Below, piece after piece: positions 17,335-26,280 of a DNA stretch of 64,000 nucleotides. The DNA comes from Shewanella sp. AS1 (GTDB lineage: Bacteria > Pseudomonadota > Gammaproteobacteria > Enterobacterales > Shewanellaceae), in the NCBI RefSeq assembly GCF_021412565.1, contig NZ_JAKCLJ010000002.1:1-64000 (forward strand). Direction: 5' to 3'. The position numbers and the translations under genes were made by a program. Under the pieces are notes generated by a model. It saw only the letters and a list, made by a program, of their open reading frames with translations. It had not been told where the DNA came from and ran no database searches. Numbering within the stretch: position 1 is the first letter of the stretch; each line of letters opens with the position of its first letter.

Positions 17335-18495
17335 TTATTCTCCGTCTAACCCACGGATCCGCTTAATGCTGCCCCAGCTTTTACAGGAGGGACAGTGCCA
17401 ATAGAGGGTGTGGGACGGAAAACCACACTCGAGGCAGCGGTAACTGGGTCTGAATTTTATCTGCTGCTCAACCAGTTCAGAGAGCATATTCAGGCTCTTC
17501 TTCGCCTGACCATCTTCTGCCTGTTGCAGCTGCATCTTCATCAGATGCTGAAAACTTTTCATGGTGGGATGTCGATAGAGGCCGTCCAATATCAGCTTTT
17601 CGGCATCAAATAACTCACCTTGCTCTATCATGTGCTGAGCAAGGGTGATGGCAACACTGGCGCCGGCTCCTTTTAGCAAGGCTTCGTGTAACAGCTCTCG
17701 ATAGGCTTGTTTGTCCTGTTCGCCGTCATAGGCTTCTTTAGCGATAGCTAAGGCTTCAGGAAACAGCTCGATATCGGCTGTTTTTAAACGGTACAGTATC
17801 TCTTTACAACTCTGTTTGTCCTGCTGATTCAAGTAGAGCTTCGATAACTGTAACAGCGCCCTGCCACAGTTATTGTCTTGCTTTAACGCCAGATTCAGGT
17901 TTTTGATTTTTGCTGTAATATCTTGCTGCTCATCGGCCAGCTCACAATAAAGGTGTGAGCTGAGCAGTTTAAGTGACTGCTGACGTTTGCGTTTTAAGCT
18001 CTTAATAATATTGATCGCTTTTTGCCACTCTTTAGTGACTTGATAGATGGCAATCAATTGATCTTCAGCTTCTTCACTGTGATCTTCCTGTTGAACCAAA
18101 TTCAGGAAAATCTCTTCGGCGCGATCATAAAAGCCTGCCGCAAGATAGTCTTTCCCCAGCTCCATCATGGCGATATCACGTTGTTCTGTTGTTAAAGTGG
18201 GACGGGCTATCAAATTTTGGTGAATACGAATTGAACGGTCCACTTCCCCACGCTTACGAAACAGTGAGCCTAAAGAAAGATGTGTGTCTATGGTGTCATC
18301 GTCGACATCCAGCATGGAGATAAACAGATCAACCGCTTTATCGGATTCATTAGAGAGAAGGAAGTTAAGCCCGGTAAAATAATCACGGCTAAGCTGTTTA
18401 CGCTTACGATTCTGCTTATATCGAATACTACGACGCCCCATATACCAGCCATAGCCAGCGGCGATAGGGAGTAACAGAAACAGTATCTCTAACAT
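17335..18495 (-). CDS. lapB: lipopolysaccharide assembly protein B
   Basis: An inner-membrane-anchored protein of 386 residues that in E. coli (YciM) recruits LpxC to FtsH for degradation and so balances LPS synthesis. The N-terminal segment MLEILFLLLPIAAGYGWYMG is the membrane anchor. TPR repeats fill about residues 37-340 (SLFRKRGEVDRSIRIHQNL and others). A rubredoxin-like zinc knuckle closes the protein, CLECGF and CPSCKSWG. The ATG comes one base after the lapA stop, so translation is probably coupled. Confidence 0.94.
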   Translation of the reverse strand: MLEILFLLLPIAAGYGWYMGRRSIRYKQNRKRKQLSRDYFTGLNFLLSNESDKAVDLFISMLDVDDDTIDTHLSLGSLFRKRGEVDRSIRIHQNLIARPTLTTEQRDIAMMELGKDYLAAGFYDRAEEIFLNLVQQEDHSEEAEDQLIAIYQVTKEWQKAINIIKSLKRKRQQSLKLLSSHLYCELADEQQDITAKIKNLNLALKQDNNCGRALLQLSKLYLNQQDKQSCKEILYRLKTADIELFPEALAIAKEAYDGEQDKQAYRELLHEALLKGAGASVAITLAQHMIEQGELFDAEKLILDGLYRHPTMKSFQHLMKMQLQQAEDGQAKKSLNMLSELVEQQIKFRPSYRCLECGFPSHTLYWHCPSCKSWGSIKRIRGLDGE

Positions 18496-18496
18496 A

Positions 18497-18817
18497 CTAA
18501 GCGTTCAATTCCTTGGCCTGAGGCGCTATAGCAGTAGAGCTATTGGAGGACACTTCTGGGGGCTGCTTCGCTTCAAGCTGTTCAATTTTTTTAGTTGCTT
18601 GGCGCAACTGGAGCTTGATTTTGACTATATGGTAGATGGCGAATAGCCAACTCACTAAAAAACCGGCAAGAAATACCACGCCGAGCACCACAGGCAATCG
18701 GTACTCTCCCTGAGCAACAAAATAACTGATCGTCACCAACTGTTCGTTACGTGCCCCAAATAATAGGGCCAGCACGAAACACGAAGCGACAATAACCGTC
18801 GCAATAAATGACTTCAC
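18497..18817 (-). CDS. lapA: lipopolysaccharide assembly protein A (DUF1049)
   Basis: A small inner-membrane protein of 106 residues, partner of LapB. Two membrane segments (about 3-20 and 39-62) flank the conserved FGARNEQLVTISYFVAQGEY, followed by a coiled cytoplasmic tail with KKIEQLEAK. A frame starts four codons earlier at ATG 18829. The GTG at 18817 is preferred because GGAG lies 6 bases before it and the product then aligns with E. coli LapA. Confidence 0.9.
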   Translation of the reverse strand: MKSFIATVIVASCFVLALLFGARNEQLVTISYFVAQGEYRLPVVLGVVFLAGFLVSWLFAIYHIVKIKLQLRQATKKIEQLEAKQPPEVSSNSSTAIAPQAKELNA

Positions 18818-18900
18818 GTAACACTCCATAAAAGCGTGATGGTGAATTGATTATCTAAGAATTTTAACGAACTAGCTAGCGATACCGAGAATTTAGACAT

Positions 18901-18921
18901 AAAAAAACCTCCCAAAGGAGG
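18901..18921 (-). terminator. Rho-independent terminator after ihfB
   Basis: CCTCC/GGAGG with a 4-base loop, followed on the minus strand by seven T. Confidence 0.8.
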
Positions 18922-18939
18922 CTTTTAAAACAATGTCAT

Positions 18940-19227
18940 TTACGAGTTGATAGCATCAACGCGCTCACGCAGTTCTTTGCCAGGCTTAAAGTGCGGAACA
19001 TATTTGCCATCCAGCTCAACTGAGGTACCAGTCTTTGGATTACGGCCCACACGCGGCGCACGATAATGAAGTGAGAAGCTCCCAAAACCGCGGATCTCGA
19101 TACGATCACCGCTTTCCAATGTTGTTGCCATCTGCTCCAACATCTCTTTGATTGCGTTTTCTACTTCTTTTGCCGACAGCTGCGACTGCCTAGTGGCAAG
19201 TTTTTCGATCAGTTCGGATTTAGTCAT
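18940..19227 (-). CDS. ihfB: integration host factor subunit beta
   Basis: A DNA-bending nucleoid protein of 95 residues that pairs with IhfA. It begins [14 protein letters not shown]. The beta-arm region carries [15 protein letters not shown] and the conserved RVGRNPKTG, whose Pro inserts into the minor groove. It follows rpsA, as in most gammaproteobacteria, separated by a GC-rich hairpin without a T run. Confidence 0.97.
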   Translation of the reverse strand: MTKSELIEKLATRQSQLSAKEVENAIKEMLEQMATTLESGDRIEIRGFGSFSLHYRAPRVGRNPKTGTSVELDGKYVPHFKPGKELRERVDAINS

Positions 19228-19266
19228 CCTTTACCCTCTATAATCAAGCCAAACACAGTCACCTAA

Positions 19267-19289
19267 CGGGGATGAAATTATCATCCCCG
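19267..19289 (-). other. intercistronic hairpin between rpsA and ihfB
   Basis: A perfect 9-bp stem CGGGGATGA/TCATCCCCG with a 5-base loop lies 14 bases after the rpsA stop. No T run follows. It may protect the rpsA 3' end or reduce read-through rather than terminate. Confidence 0.6.
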
Positions 19290-19302
19290 CACTTCAGGCG
19301 AT

Positions 19303-20970
19303 TTACTTACGAGCTGCTTTGAACGCTTCTGCCATGGCATTGCTCATAGCAACGTCTTCTTGCTTGTTCAGGTTAGCCATCGCTTCTTTCTCGTCAGCTT
19401 CGTCTTTCGCTTTGATAGACAGGCTGATAGAACGGTTCTTGCGATCAACACCCATGAACTTAGCTTCAACAGCGTCACCTACTGAGTATACAGTAGACGC
19501 GTCTTCGATGCGCTCACGAGAAATATCAGAAACACGTAGATAACCTTCTACAGTTTCAGCTAGTTCGATAGTCACACCTTTCGCATCAACAGCAACAACT
19601 GTACCGTTTACGATAGCACCTTTCTTCTTATCTGCAAGATAAGCATTGAATGGGTCATCTTCAGTTTGCTTAACGCCTAAGCTGATACGCTCACGCTCTG
19701 GGTCAACTGACAGTACAACTGCGCTGATTTCGTCGCCTTTCTTGTACTCAGATACAGCTTCTTCGCCAGTACCGTTCCAAGAGATGTCAGACAGGTGAAC
19801 CAGACCGTCGATACCGCCGTCAAGACCGATGAAGATACCGAAGTCAGTGATTGACTTGATCTTACCAGTAACTTTGTCGCCTTTAGCGAAACGCTCTGCG
19901 AAATCATCCCATGGGTTAGTCTTACATTGCTTCAGACCTAGAGAGATACGACGACGCTCTTCATCGATGTCTAATACTAGAACTTCAACTTCATCACCTA
20001 AGTTAACAACTTTAGATGGGTGGATGTTCTTGTTAGTCCAATCCATTTCAGAAACGTGTACCAGACCTTCAACGCCTTCTTCGATTTCAACGAAACAGCC
20101 GTAGTCAGTCAGGTTAGTTACGCGACCCGTTAACTTAGTGTTTTCTGGGTAGCGCTTGCTGATTTCTAACCATGGATCTTCGCCAAGTTGCTTAAGACCT
20201 AGTGATACGCGAGTACGCTCACGATCGTACTTAAGTACTTTAACGTTGATTTCGTCACCAACGTTGACGATTTCAGATGGGTGCTTAACGCGCTTCCACG
20301 CCATATCAGTGATATGTAGCAGGCCGTCAACGCCACCTAGGTCAACGAATGCACCGTAGTCAGTCAGGTTCTTAACGATACCCTTAACAGCTTGACCTTC
20401 TTGTAGGTTTTCAAGAAGTGCATCACGCTCTGCGCTGCTTTCTGATTCGATAACAGCACGACGAGAAACAACAACGTTGTTGCGCTTCTGGTCTAGCTTG
20501 ATAACTTTGAATTCTAATTCTTTGTTTTCTAAGTGAGCGGTGTCGCGAACTGGGCGCACGTCAACTAGAGAACCAGGTAGGAATGCACGGATACCGTTTA
20601 ATTCAACAGTGAAACCGCCTTTAACCTTACCATTGATGATACCGATTACAGTTTCAGCATCTTCGTACGCTTTTTCTAGAACGATCCACGCTTCGTGACG
20701 CTTCGCTTTCTCACGAGAAAGCTGAGTTTCACCGAAACCGTCTTCAACAGAGTCTAGGGCTACGTCAACTTCGTCACCTACAGCGATCTCTAAAACGCCT
20801 TGTGCGTTTTTGAATTGGTCAGCTGGGATTGGGCTTTCAGACTTAAGGCCAGCGTCAACCAGTACCATACCGTTCTGGATTGATACTACAGTACCACGAA
20901 CGATAGAACCTGGACGGAACTCAAGTTGTTGAAGGGATTGTTCAAATAGATCAGCAAAAGATTCAGTCAT
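19303..20970 (-). CDS. rpsA: 30S ribosomal protein S1
   Basis: S1 binds mRNA and helps start translation, especially on messages with weak ribosome sites. At 555 residues it has the normal six S1 (OB-fold) domains. Domains 3-6 show the recurrent form [20 protein letters not shown], with [20 protein letters not shown] next. The mRNA before the ATG reads TAAAGTAAATTAAAC, with no clear Shine-Dalgarno, as expected for the known S1 autoregulation in E. coli. It lies between cmk and ihfB. Confidence 0.98.
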   Translation of the reverse strand: MTESFADLFEQSLQQLEFRPGSIVRGTVVSIQNGMVLVDAGLKSESPIPADQFKNAQGVLEIAVGDEVDVALDSVEDGFGETQLSREKAKRHEAWIVLEKAYEDAETVIGIINGKVKGGFTVELNGIRAFLPGSLVDVRPVRDTAHLENKELEFKVIKLDQKRNNVVVSRRAVIESESSAERDALLENLQEGQAVKGIVKNLTDYGAFVDLGGVDGLLHITDMAWKRVKHPSEIVNVGDEINVKVLKYDRERTRVSLGLKQLGEDPWLEISKRYPENTKLTGRVTNLTDYGCFVEIEEGVEGLVHVSEMDWTNKNIHPSKVVNLGDEVEVLVLDIDEERRRISLGLKQCKTNPWDDFAERFAKGDKVTGKIKSITDFGIFIGLDGGIDGLVHLSDISWNGTGEEAVSEYKKGDEISAVVLSVDPERERISLGVKQTEDDPFNAYLADKKKGAIVNGTVVAVDAKGVTIELAETVEGYLRVSDISRERIEDASTVYSVGDAVEAKFMGVDRKNRSISLSIKAKDEADEKEAMANLNKQEDVAMSNAMAEAFKAARK

Positions 20971-21059
20971 GTTTAATTTACTTTAAGTAATAAACCATCG
21001 TTCATCCTGAACGTGGAGTCAGATTAATCATTTGTCCCATCCGTGTGACAAATAGTAAA

Positions 21060-21083
21060 ACGTCAGCCCTTACAGGCTAACGT
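21060..21083 (-). terminator. hairpin overlapping the cmk stop codon, possible attenuator before rpsA
   Basis: On the minus strand ACGTTAGCC and GGCTGACGT pair (9 bp, one G-T) around TGTAAG, which contains the end of cmk. TTTTAC follows. It may partly separate cmk from rpsA transcription. Confidence 0.5.
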
Positions 21084-21762
21084 CAGGTAATTTTTGCTTG
21101 ATGTGCGCGAGTGCGAGCTCGACAACCTCATCAATGGCTATTGTCGTCGTATCGATAACAAGAGCATCCTCAGCTGGAATCAAAGGCGCAACGGGGCGAT
21201 TCATATCGCGCTCATCACGTTCGATGACTTCGGCCAAAAGACGGTCGATATTAACATCGAAGCCTTTGTCCTGCAACTGATTATAGCGCCTTTGGGCGCG
21301 TTCTTCAGCCGAAGCGGTTAAATAAAGTTTCGCCTGTGTATGGGGGAAAACAACGGTTCCCATATCACGACCGTCGGCAATTAACCCAGGCATCTCGGCG
21401 AAAGCACGTTGGCGACGCAGCAAGGCTTCGCGCACACTGGGAAATGCAGCGACTTTTGATGCAGCATTGGAGCATTCCTGAGTGCGTATCGAATGGGAAA
21501 CATCCTCCCCCTCTAATACGACCTTAATGCCATTGGCTTTTGTGGTGATAAACTGCACATCTAGGTGCGCGGCGAGTAGAGCCAGAGAGGCTTCATTATC
21601 GAGTTCGACATTATGATGAATTGCTGCGAGGGCAAGCACGCGATAAATGGCACCGCTGTCGAGCAGCTTCCAACCTAATCGAGTTGCAAGGATTTGACTT
21701 ACCGTTCCTTTTCCCGCACCGCTAGGACCGTCAATTGTGACGATAGGAGCCCGTTGTGACAT
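21070..21762 (-). CDS. cmk: cytidylate kinase
   Basis: A 230-residue kinase that phosphorylates CMP and dCMP with ATP. The P-loop is GPSGAGKGT at residues 12-20. [13 protein letters not shown] and the [13 protein letters not shown] lid are also present. A TTG four codons upstream is in frame, but GGAG with 6-base spacing points to ATG 21762. It lies between aroA and rpsA as in related genomes. Confidence 0.96.
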   Translation of the reverse strand: MSQRAPIVTIDGPSGAGKGTVSQILATRLGWKLLDSGAIYRVLALAAIHHNVELDNEASLALLAAHLDVQFITTKANGIKVVLEGEDVSHSIRTQECSNAASKVAAFPSVREALLRRQRAFAEMPGLIADGRDMGTVVFPHTQAKLYLTASAEERAQRRYNQLQDKGFDVNIDRLLAEVIERDERDMNRPVAPLIPAEDALVIDTTTIAIDEVVELALAHIKQKLPDVSL

Positions 21763-21903
21763 ATTTTTCTCCAAATTTAATCTGCTTCCCTAAAAACCGA
21801 AACATCACCCATATGAAAAGTGCGCGCGCATTATACATGAAAAGCGCACTAAAGGCGGTAAAAACTTAGCCCGTCGGTGAGATGTTTTGATTTAAGCGAT
21901 GGA

Positions 21904-21931
21904 AAATGAGACCCGATCACAAGTCTCACTT
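21904..21931 (-). terminator. possible weak terminator after aroA
   Basis: On the minus strand TGAGAC and GTCTCA (6 bp) surround a 10-base loop, followed by TTTTCC. It lies 16 bases after the aroA stop. The short stem makes it uncertain. Confidence 0.35.
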
Positions 21932-21943
21932 TTCTGTGAAGTG

Positions 21944-23224
21944 CTATACCGCCAATCCGGTAAAGGCATCGAAATAACCAGGGAAGGTTTTAGAGGTGCA
22001 CTCAGGGTCGTTAATGGTGATCCCGCAGTCTGCAAATGCCATCATAGAGAAACACATGGCCATGCGGTGGTCATTATAGGTATCGATATTTGCGCTATTG
22101 AGCACAGTAGGTGGCGTGACGCTAATGTAATCGAGCCCTTCATCGACCAGCGCCCCCACTTTTCTTAGCTCTGTGGCCATTGCGGCTAGGCGATCTGTCT
22201 CTTTGATACGCCAGTTATAGATATTGCGTATGCGCGTGGTCCCTTTGGCAAACAGGGCCGTTGTCGCAATGGTCATGGCTGCATCAGGAATATGGTTAAG
22301 ATCGAGATCGACCCCATTAAGTTCACCTGCGCGGGCAATAATGTAGTCATCGCCCCACTCTATCTCGGCGCCCATCTGCTCGAGCACATTGGCAAACTTC
22401 ACATCCCCTTGAATACTTTTAAGGCCAACGCCTGTGACCTTGACTTCGCCGCCTCTAATTGCCCCAGCGGCTAAAAAGTAGGAGGCAGATGACGCATCCC
22501 CTTCAACCAGCACTGTGCCAGGCGAGCGGTAAGTTTGTCCCGCTTCAACTTCGAAACTCTGATAGTCATGATTAATCACTTTGACACCAAACTGCGCCAT
22601 CAGCGCGATGGTGATATCGATATAGGGCTTAGAAACCAGTTCGCCCTTGATCACTATATTCACATGACTTTTCGCCAGCGGAGCTACCATCAAGAGCGCA
22701 GTCAAGAATTGACTGGAGAGATCCCCTGCAATTTCAACATCACCGCCATTAAGGCCAGTGGCATTGATGGTAAGCGGTGGAAAGCCCTCGTTCTTGAGAT
22801 ATTGAATGTCGGCACCGAGAATCCGCAGCGCATCGACAAGATCGCCGATGGGACGCTCTTCCATGCGCGGCTCACCGGTCAGGGTAAATTGGCCGCGACC
22901 TAAGGTAAGTGCGGCACAGAGCGGCCGCATAGCGGTACCTGCGTTACCTAAAAACAGGCTTTGGGCCTGGTCACTGCTTAGTACACCACCTATGCCATCG
23001 AGTTCACACACTGTTTTGTCGTCTGATAACCGGTAATTGACTCCTAACTGCTTTAGTGATTTGAGCATATATCGAATATCATCGGAGTCGAGCAGATTGG
23101 TTAATCGAGTGGTTCCTGAGGCCAGGGTCGCTAACAGCAAGGCACGATTAGAGATGCTTTTTGAGCCGGGGATATTGATAGTACCTTGCACTTTTTTGAT
23201 GGGGTCGAGTCGTAGCTGCTTCAT
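21944..23224 (-). CDS. aroA: 3-phosphoshikimate 1-carboxyvinyltransferase (EPSP synthase)
   Basis: Sixth step of the shikimate pathway: joins phosphoenolpyruvate to shikimate 3-phosphate. At 426 residues it has the class I form, with the PEP loop [13 protein letters not shown] and an N-terminal [27 protein letters not shown] and [16 protein letters not shown] are conserved later blocks. In E. coli aroA follows serC directly. Here an oppositely oriented aminotransferase gene sits between them, so aroA has its own promoter. Confidence 0.97.
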   Translation of the reverse strand: MKQLRLDPIKKVQGTINIPGSKSISNRALLLATLASGTTRLTNLLDSDDIRYMLKSLKQLGVNYRLSDDKTVCELDGIGGVLSSDQAQSLFLGNAGTAMRPLCAALTLGRGQFTLTGEPRMEERPIGDLVDALRILGADIQYLKNEGFPPLTINATGLNGGDVEIAGDLSSQFLTALLMVAPLAKSHVNIVIKGELVSKPYIDITIALMAQFGVKVINHDYQSFEVEAGQTYRSPGTVLVEGDASSASYFLAAGAIRGGEVKVTGVGLKSIQGDVKFANVLEQMGAEIEWGDDYIIARAGELNGVDLDLNHIPDAAMTIATTALFAKGTTRIRNIYNWRIKETDRLAAMATELRKVGALVDEGLDYISVTPPTVLNSANIDTYNDHRMAMCFSMMAFADCGITINDPECTSKTFPGYFDAFTGLAV

Positions 23225-23617
23225 TAATCACTTCTTCTATCAATGCCTAGGTTGTAGTATCCAGGCGGGGTTAACGAGTTTTACCATCACGACAAAATGG
23301 TGAGTTGCTCAAAAGGGCTTTTGCTCAAAAATACTTTGAACCTCGTTGTTATAAAATTACTGATTGAGGCGCACTATTCAATAGTTTTTTCTGTTTTTCG
23401 TTAAAAAATGTCAGTTTTAGGCGCGAGTTAACTAAAAACACCCATTTACGCCTACTTGGATTTGGTTAAACCTTATGGCTGGCATGAATGTTTGCCATTT
23501 TCATTGCCCTGCGAATTAGCCTTATTTACTGTTATTTTACGGCAAAATCAGTTTATTCTATGTCATCAGAACAATTAGACTACTCATTACATTAAATCAG
23601 TTATAAAAAGGTGCCCG
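23225..23617. other. divergent promoter region, 393 bp
   Basis: AT-rich DNA between aroA (minus) and the aminotransferase gene (plus). I see no RNA gene, clear operator or confident promoter boxes. Confidence 0.5.
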
Positions 23618-24814
23618 ATGATGTTTGAAACACTTTCACCTATGCCTGCCGATCCTATTCTAGGTTTGATGGCAAAATATCGACAAGATAACCGCGCCAA
23701 TAAAATCGATCTGGGCGTAGGTGTCTACAAAGATGATGCTGGGCATACCCCCATTTTAGACTGTGTGAAACGTGCCGAGCAGCACCGAATTGACACAGAG
23801 GAAAGCAAAGTTTACATAGGCCCTACCGGTTCACCCCTATTTAATGAGCTGATTGCTGAGCTGGCTTTTGGCAGTGAACATTCAGCGCTGGCCGCCAAGC
23901 GTATACGCTCAGTTTCCACGCCAGGTGGTACAGGCTCGCTCAGGGTCGCCGCCGACTTTATTAAGCGCATCAAGCCTAACGCCGTTATCTGGGTCAGCGA
24001 TCCAACCTGGGCAAACCACATAGGTCTGTTTGAGGCTGCCGGACTCACAGTTAAGACTTATCCCTATTATGATTATGACAACAAGTGCCTGAAATTTGAT
24101 GAGATGCTTGCGGCTTTAGGTCAAGTCAGCACCGATGACGTGGTACTACTACACGCCTGTTGTCATAATCCAAGTGGCATGGATTTAACCCCAGCGCAAT
24201 GGGACAGCATCTGCTCGCTGGCTAAAACTCAAGGCTTTACCCCCCTTATCGATATGGCCTATCAAGGCTTTGGTGATGGGGTCGATCAAGATGCCTATGG
24301 TGTGCGTAAGATGGCCGAAACGGTCAATGATATGATCTTATGTTCCTCCTGTTCAAAGAACTTTGGCCTCTACCGTGAGCGTATTGGTGCCTGTTCTATC
24401 CTTGCTAAAACTAGCGAAGCGGCGGATATTACATACTCAGTCTTACTCTATGTGGTGCGCTGTATCTACTCTATGCCACCGGCGCACGGTGCTGCCATTG
24501 TTGAAACCATTCTGGGGTCGAGCGAACTTAAGCAGCAATGGTTAGACGAGCTTAAAGTGATGCGCGATCGCATTAATGATAATCGTGCACTATTGGTGAA
24601 TAAATTGCTGGAAAAAGGAGTAACCCGAGATTTCGGTTTTATTCAGGAGCAAAAAGGAATGTTCTCTTTCTTGGGGATCACCCCATCACAAGTCGACACG
24701 CTCCAGAAAGAACACGCCATCTATATGGTGGACTCTAGCCGGATCAGTATCGCGGGCATTGCCAATAATAATGTGGATCACCTGGCAAGTGCTATTGCTC
24801 AAGTGATAAAGTAA
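23618..24814 (+). CDS. aspartate/aromatic amino acid aminotransferase (class I)
   Basis: A PLP enzyme of 398 residues that exchanges amino groups between aspartate or aromatic amino acids and 2-oxo acids. It starts ETLSPMPADPILGLM, typical of AspC/TyrB. Asn184 (HNPSG), Asp212 and Tyr215 (IDMAYQGFG) and the PLP lysine Lys247 (SSCSKNFGLYRERIG) are seen. The position next to aroA would suit the last step of Phe/Tyr synthesis. The sequence alone does not settle aspartate versus aromatic preference. AAGGTG precedes a tandem ATGATG. Confidence 0.9.
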   Translation: MMFETLSPMPADPILGLMAKYRQDNRANKIDLGVGVYKDDAGHTPILDCVKRAEQHRIDTEESKVYIGPTGSPLFNELIAELAFGSEHSALAAKRIRSVSTPGGTGSLRVAADFIKRIKPNAVIWVSDPTWANHIGLFEAAGLTVKTYPYYDYDNKCLKFDEMLAALGQVSTDDVVLLHACCHNPSGMDLTPAQWDSICSLAKTQGFTPLIDMAYQGFGDGVDQDAYGVRKMAETVNDMILCSSCSKNFGLYRERIGACSILAKTSEAADITYSVLLYVVRCIYSMPPAHGAAIVETILGSSELKQQWLDELKVMRDRINDNRALLVNKLLEKGVTRDFGFIQEQKGMFSFLGITPSQVDTLQKEHAIYMVDSSRISIAGIANNNVDHLASAIAQVIK

Positions 24815-24830
24815 CTATCTAATAAGCAAT

Positions 24831-24867
24831 AAAAAGAGCACAAGCCTAGCTTGTGCTCTTTTTATTT
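24831..24867. terminator. bidirectional terminator between the aminotransferase gene and serC
   Basis: A 15-bp perfect stem (AAAAAGAGCACAAGC at 24831-24845 with its complement at 24849-24863) has T runs on both strands. It serves two convergent genes. Confidence 0.9.
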
Positions 24868-24949
24868 ATGACATCATGACACTGACATTCAGCAGCGAGT
24901 TAAGCCTTGATTTTAAAACTGCACTAAAGTAGCCGGTAAAGTAGCACGC

Positions 24950-26044
24950 TTAACCACTGTGCTTGGCTTCAAAGCTTTGCATAAAGTTTACTAAGGCCTT
25001 GACGCCCGCCAATGGCATCGCATTGTAGATGCTAGCGCGCATACCACCGACACTGCGATGCCCCTTGAGCGCAACCAGGCCCGCGGCCTTGGACTCAGTC
25101 AAAAACGCATCATTGAGCGACTCATCTTTCAAATAAAAAGTCACATTCATCTTTGAGCGATTCTCTGGTGCAACGCGATTTTCAAACAGGCTCGAACCAT
25201 CAATATAGGAATAAAGTAAGGCCGCTTTTTCACTGTTGGTTTTCGCCATGGCGGCAACACCGCCATCAGCTTTCAGCCACTTGAACACTTCGGCCGCCAA
25301 ATACCAGGCAAAGGTGGGCGGCGTGTTAAACATAGAGTCGTATTTCACGCCCACGCGGTAATCCATTATCGAAGCCTGGGGCAACTGTGGCAGTTTAAGC
25401 AGCTCATCTTTAACTATCACTATGCTGAGGCCTGACGGGCCAATATTCTTCTGGGCTCCTGCATAGATAAGCCCATAGCGACTCACATCTATCTCGCGGG
25501 ACATGATGTTCGATGACATATCGGCAACAAGCGGCCAAGGTGAATCGATGTCATCAAAAATTTCGATACCATCAACTGTCTCGTTGGGACAGTAATGCAC
25601 ATAGCGGTAATCCTTATCTATCGCTCTGAGGCTTGGGATCACCACACGGCTGACACCATCTGCCTTCTCGACGATATTAAGTGTATCTATCTGGCTCTCG
25701 CCAGCCAGTTTTTTTGCTTCATCAACTGCGGCAGATGACCAACTGCCATCGACGAGATAAAGGGCTCTGCCATTATTGCCAAGAAAATTATTCACCACAG
25801 CGGCAAACTGTCCGCGTCCACCACCATGCATAAAGAGCACATGATAATCGTCAGGAATCGCCATTAACTCTCTAAGGTCTGCCTCAGACTGATCGGCAAG
25901 TGCGATAAACTCTTTACTGCGGTGACTGAGCTCCATTACTGAGACGCCCTGATCATTCCAATCCAATAACTCTGCTTGTGCCTTTTCCATTACAGCAGGT
26001 GGCAACATGGCTGGGCCCGCACAGAAATTATATGTCGTGCTCAC
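24950..26044 (-). CDS. serC: phosphoserine aminotransferase
   Basis: Converts 3-phosphohydroxypyruvate to phosphoserine in serine synthesis and also acts in pyridoxine synthesis. The product of 364 residues starts [18 protein letters not shown], matching E. coli SerC. The PLP lysine lies in [29 protein letters not shown] closes the protein. A frame starts six codons upstream at ATG 26062, but AAGGAG sits 6 bases before the GTG at 26044, which is therefore chosen. Confidence 0.95.
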   Translation of the reverse strand: MSTTYNFCAGPAMLPPAVMEKAQAELLDWNDQGVSVMELSHRSKEFIALADQSEADLRELMAIPDDYHVLFMHGGGRGQFAAVVNNFLGNNGRALYLVDGSWSSAAVDEAKKLAGESQIDTLNIVEKADGVSRVVIPSLRAIDKDYRYVHYCPNETVDGIEIFDDIDSPWPLVADMSSNIMSREIDVSRYGLIYAGAQKNIGPSGLSIVIVKDELLKLPQLPQASIMDYRVGVKYDSMFNTPPTFAWYLAAEVFKWLKADGGVAAMAKTNSEKAALLYSYIDGSSLFENRVAPENRSKMNVTFYLKDESLNDAFLTESKAAGLVALKGHRSVGGMRASIYNAMPLAGVKALVNFMQSFEAKHSG

Positions 26045-26161
26045 ATTCTTCTCCTTTGACATCTGTGTCAGCTAACTACACTCAGTTATATCTAATCAAA
26101 TTGTGCAATAAAACCTACTCAGAAACGAGATAAATTTCATCCAATGGCGATTGATTTAAGG

Positions 26162-26181
26162 TTTAAAGCTTAAGCTTTAAA
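26162..26181. repeat. 20-bp perfect palindrome upstream of serC
   Basis: TTTAAAGCTTAAGCTTTAAA reads the same on both strands. It lies about 120 bp before the serC start and between the gyrA terminator and serC. It could be an operator for a dimeric regulator. No known consensus is matched. Confidence 0.6.
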
Positions 26182-26235
26182 TTGAAAGTCATTTGGATGA
26201 CGTTATCCGTTTTGGCTATCCGAACCAGAAGCAGA

Positions 26236-26265
26236 AACAAAACGAGCGCCCTAAAGGACGCCCGT
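26236..26265 (-). terminator. Rho-independent terminator after gyrA
   Basis: On the minus strand ACGGGCGTCC and GGGCGCTCGT pair over 10 bp (two G-T pairs) around TTTA, followed by TTTTGTTTC. Confidence 0.8.
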
Positions 26266-26280
26266 TATTGTTACTAAAAC

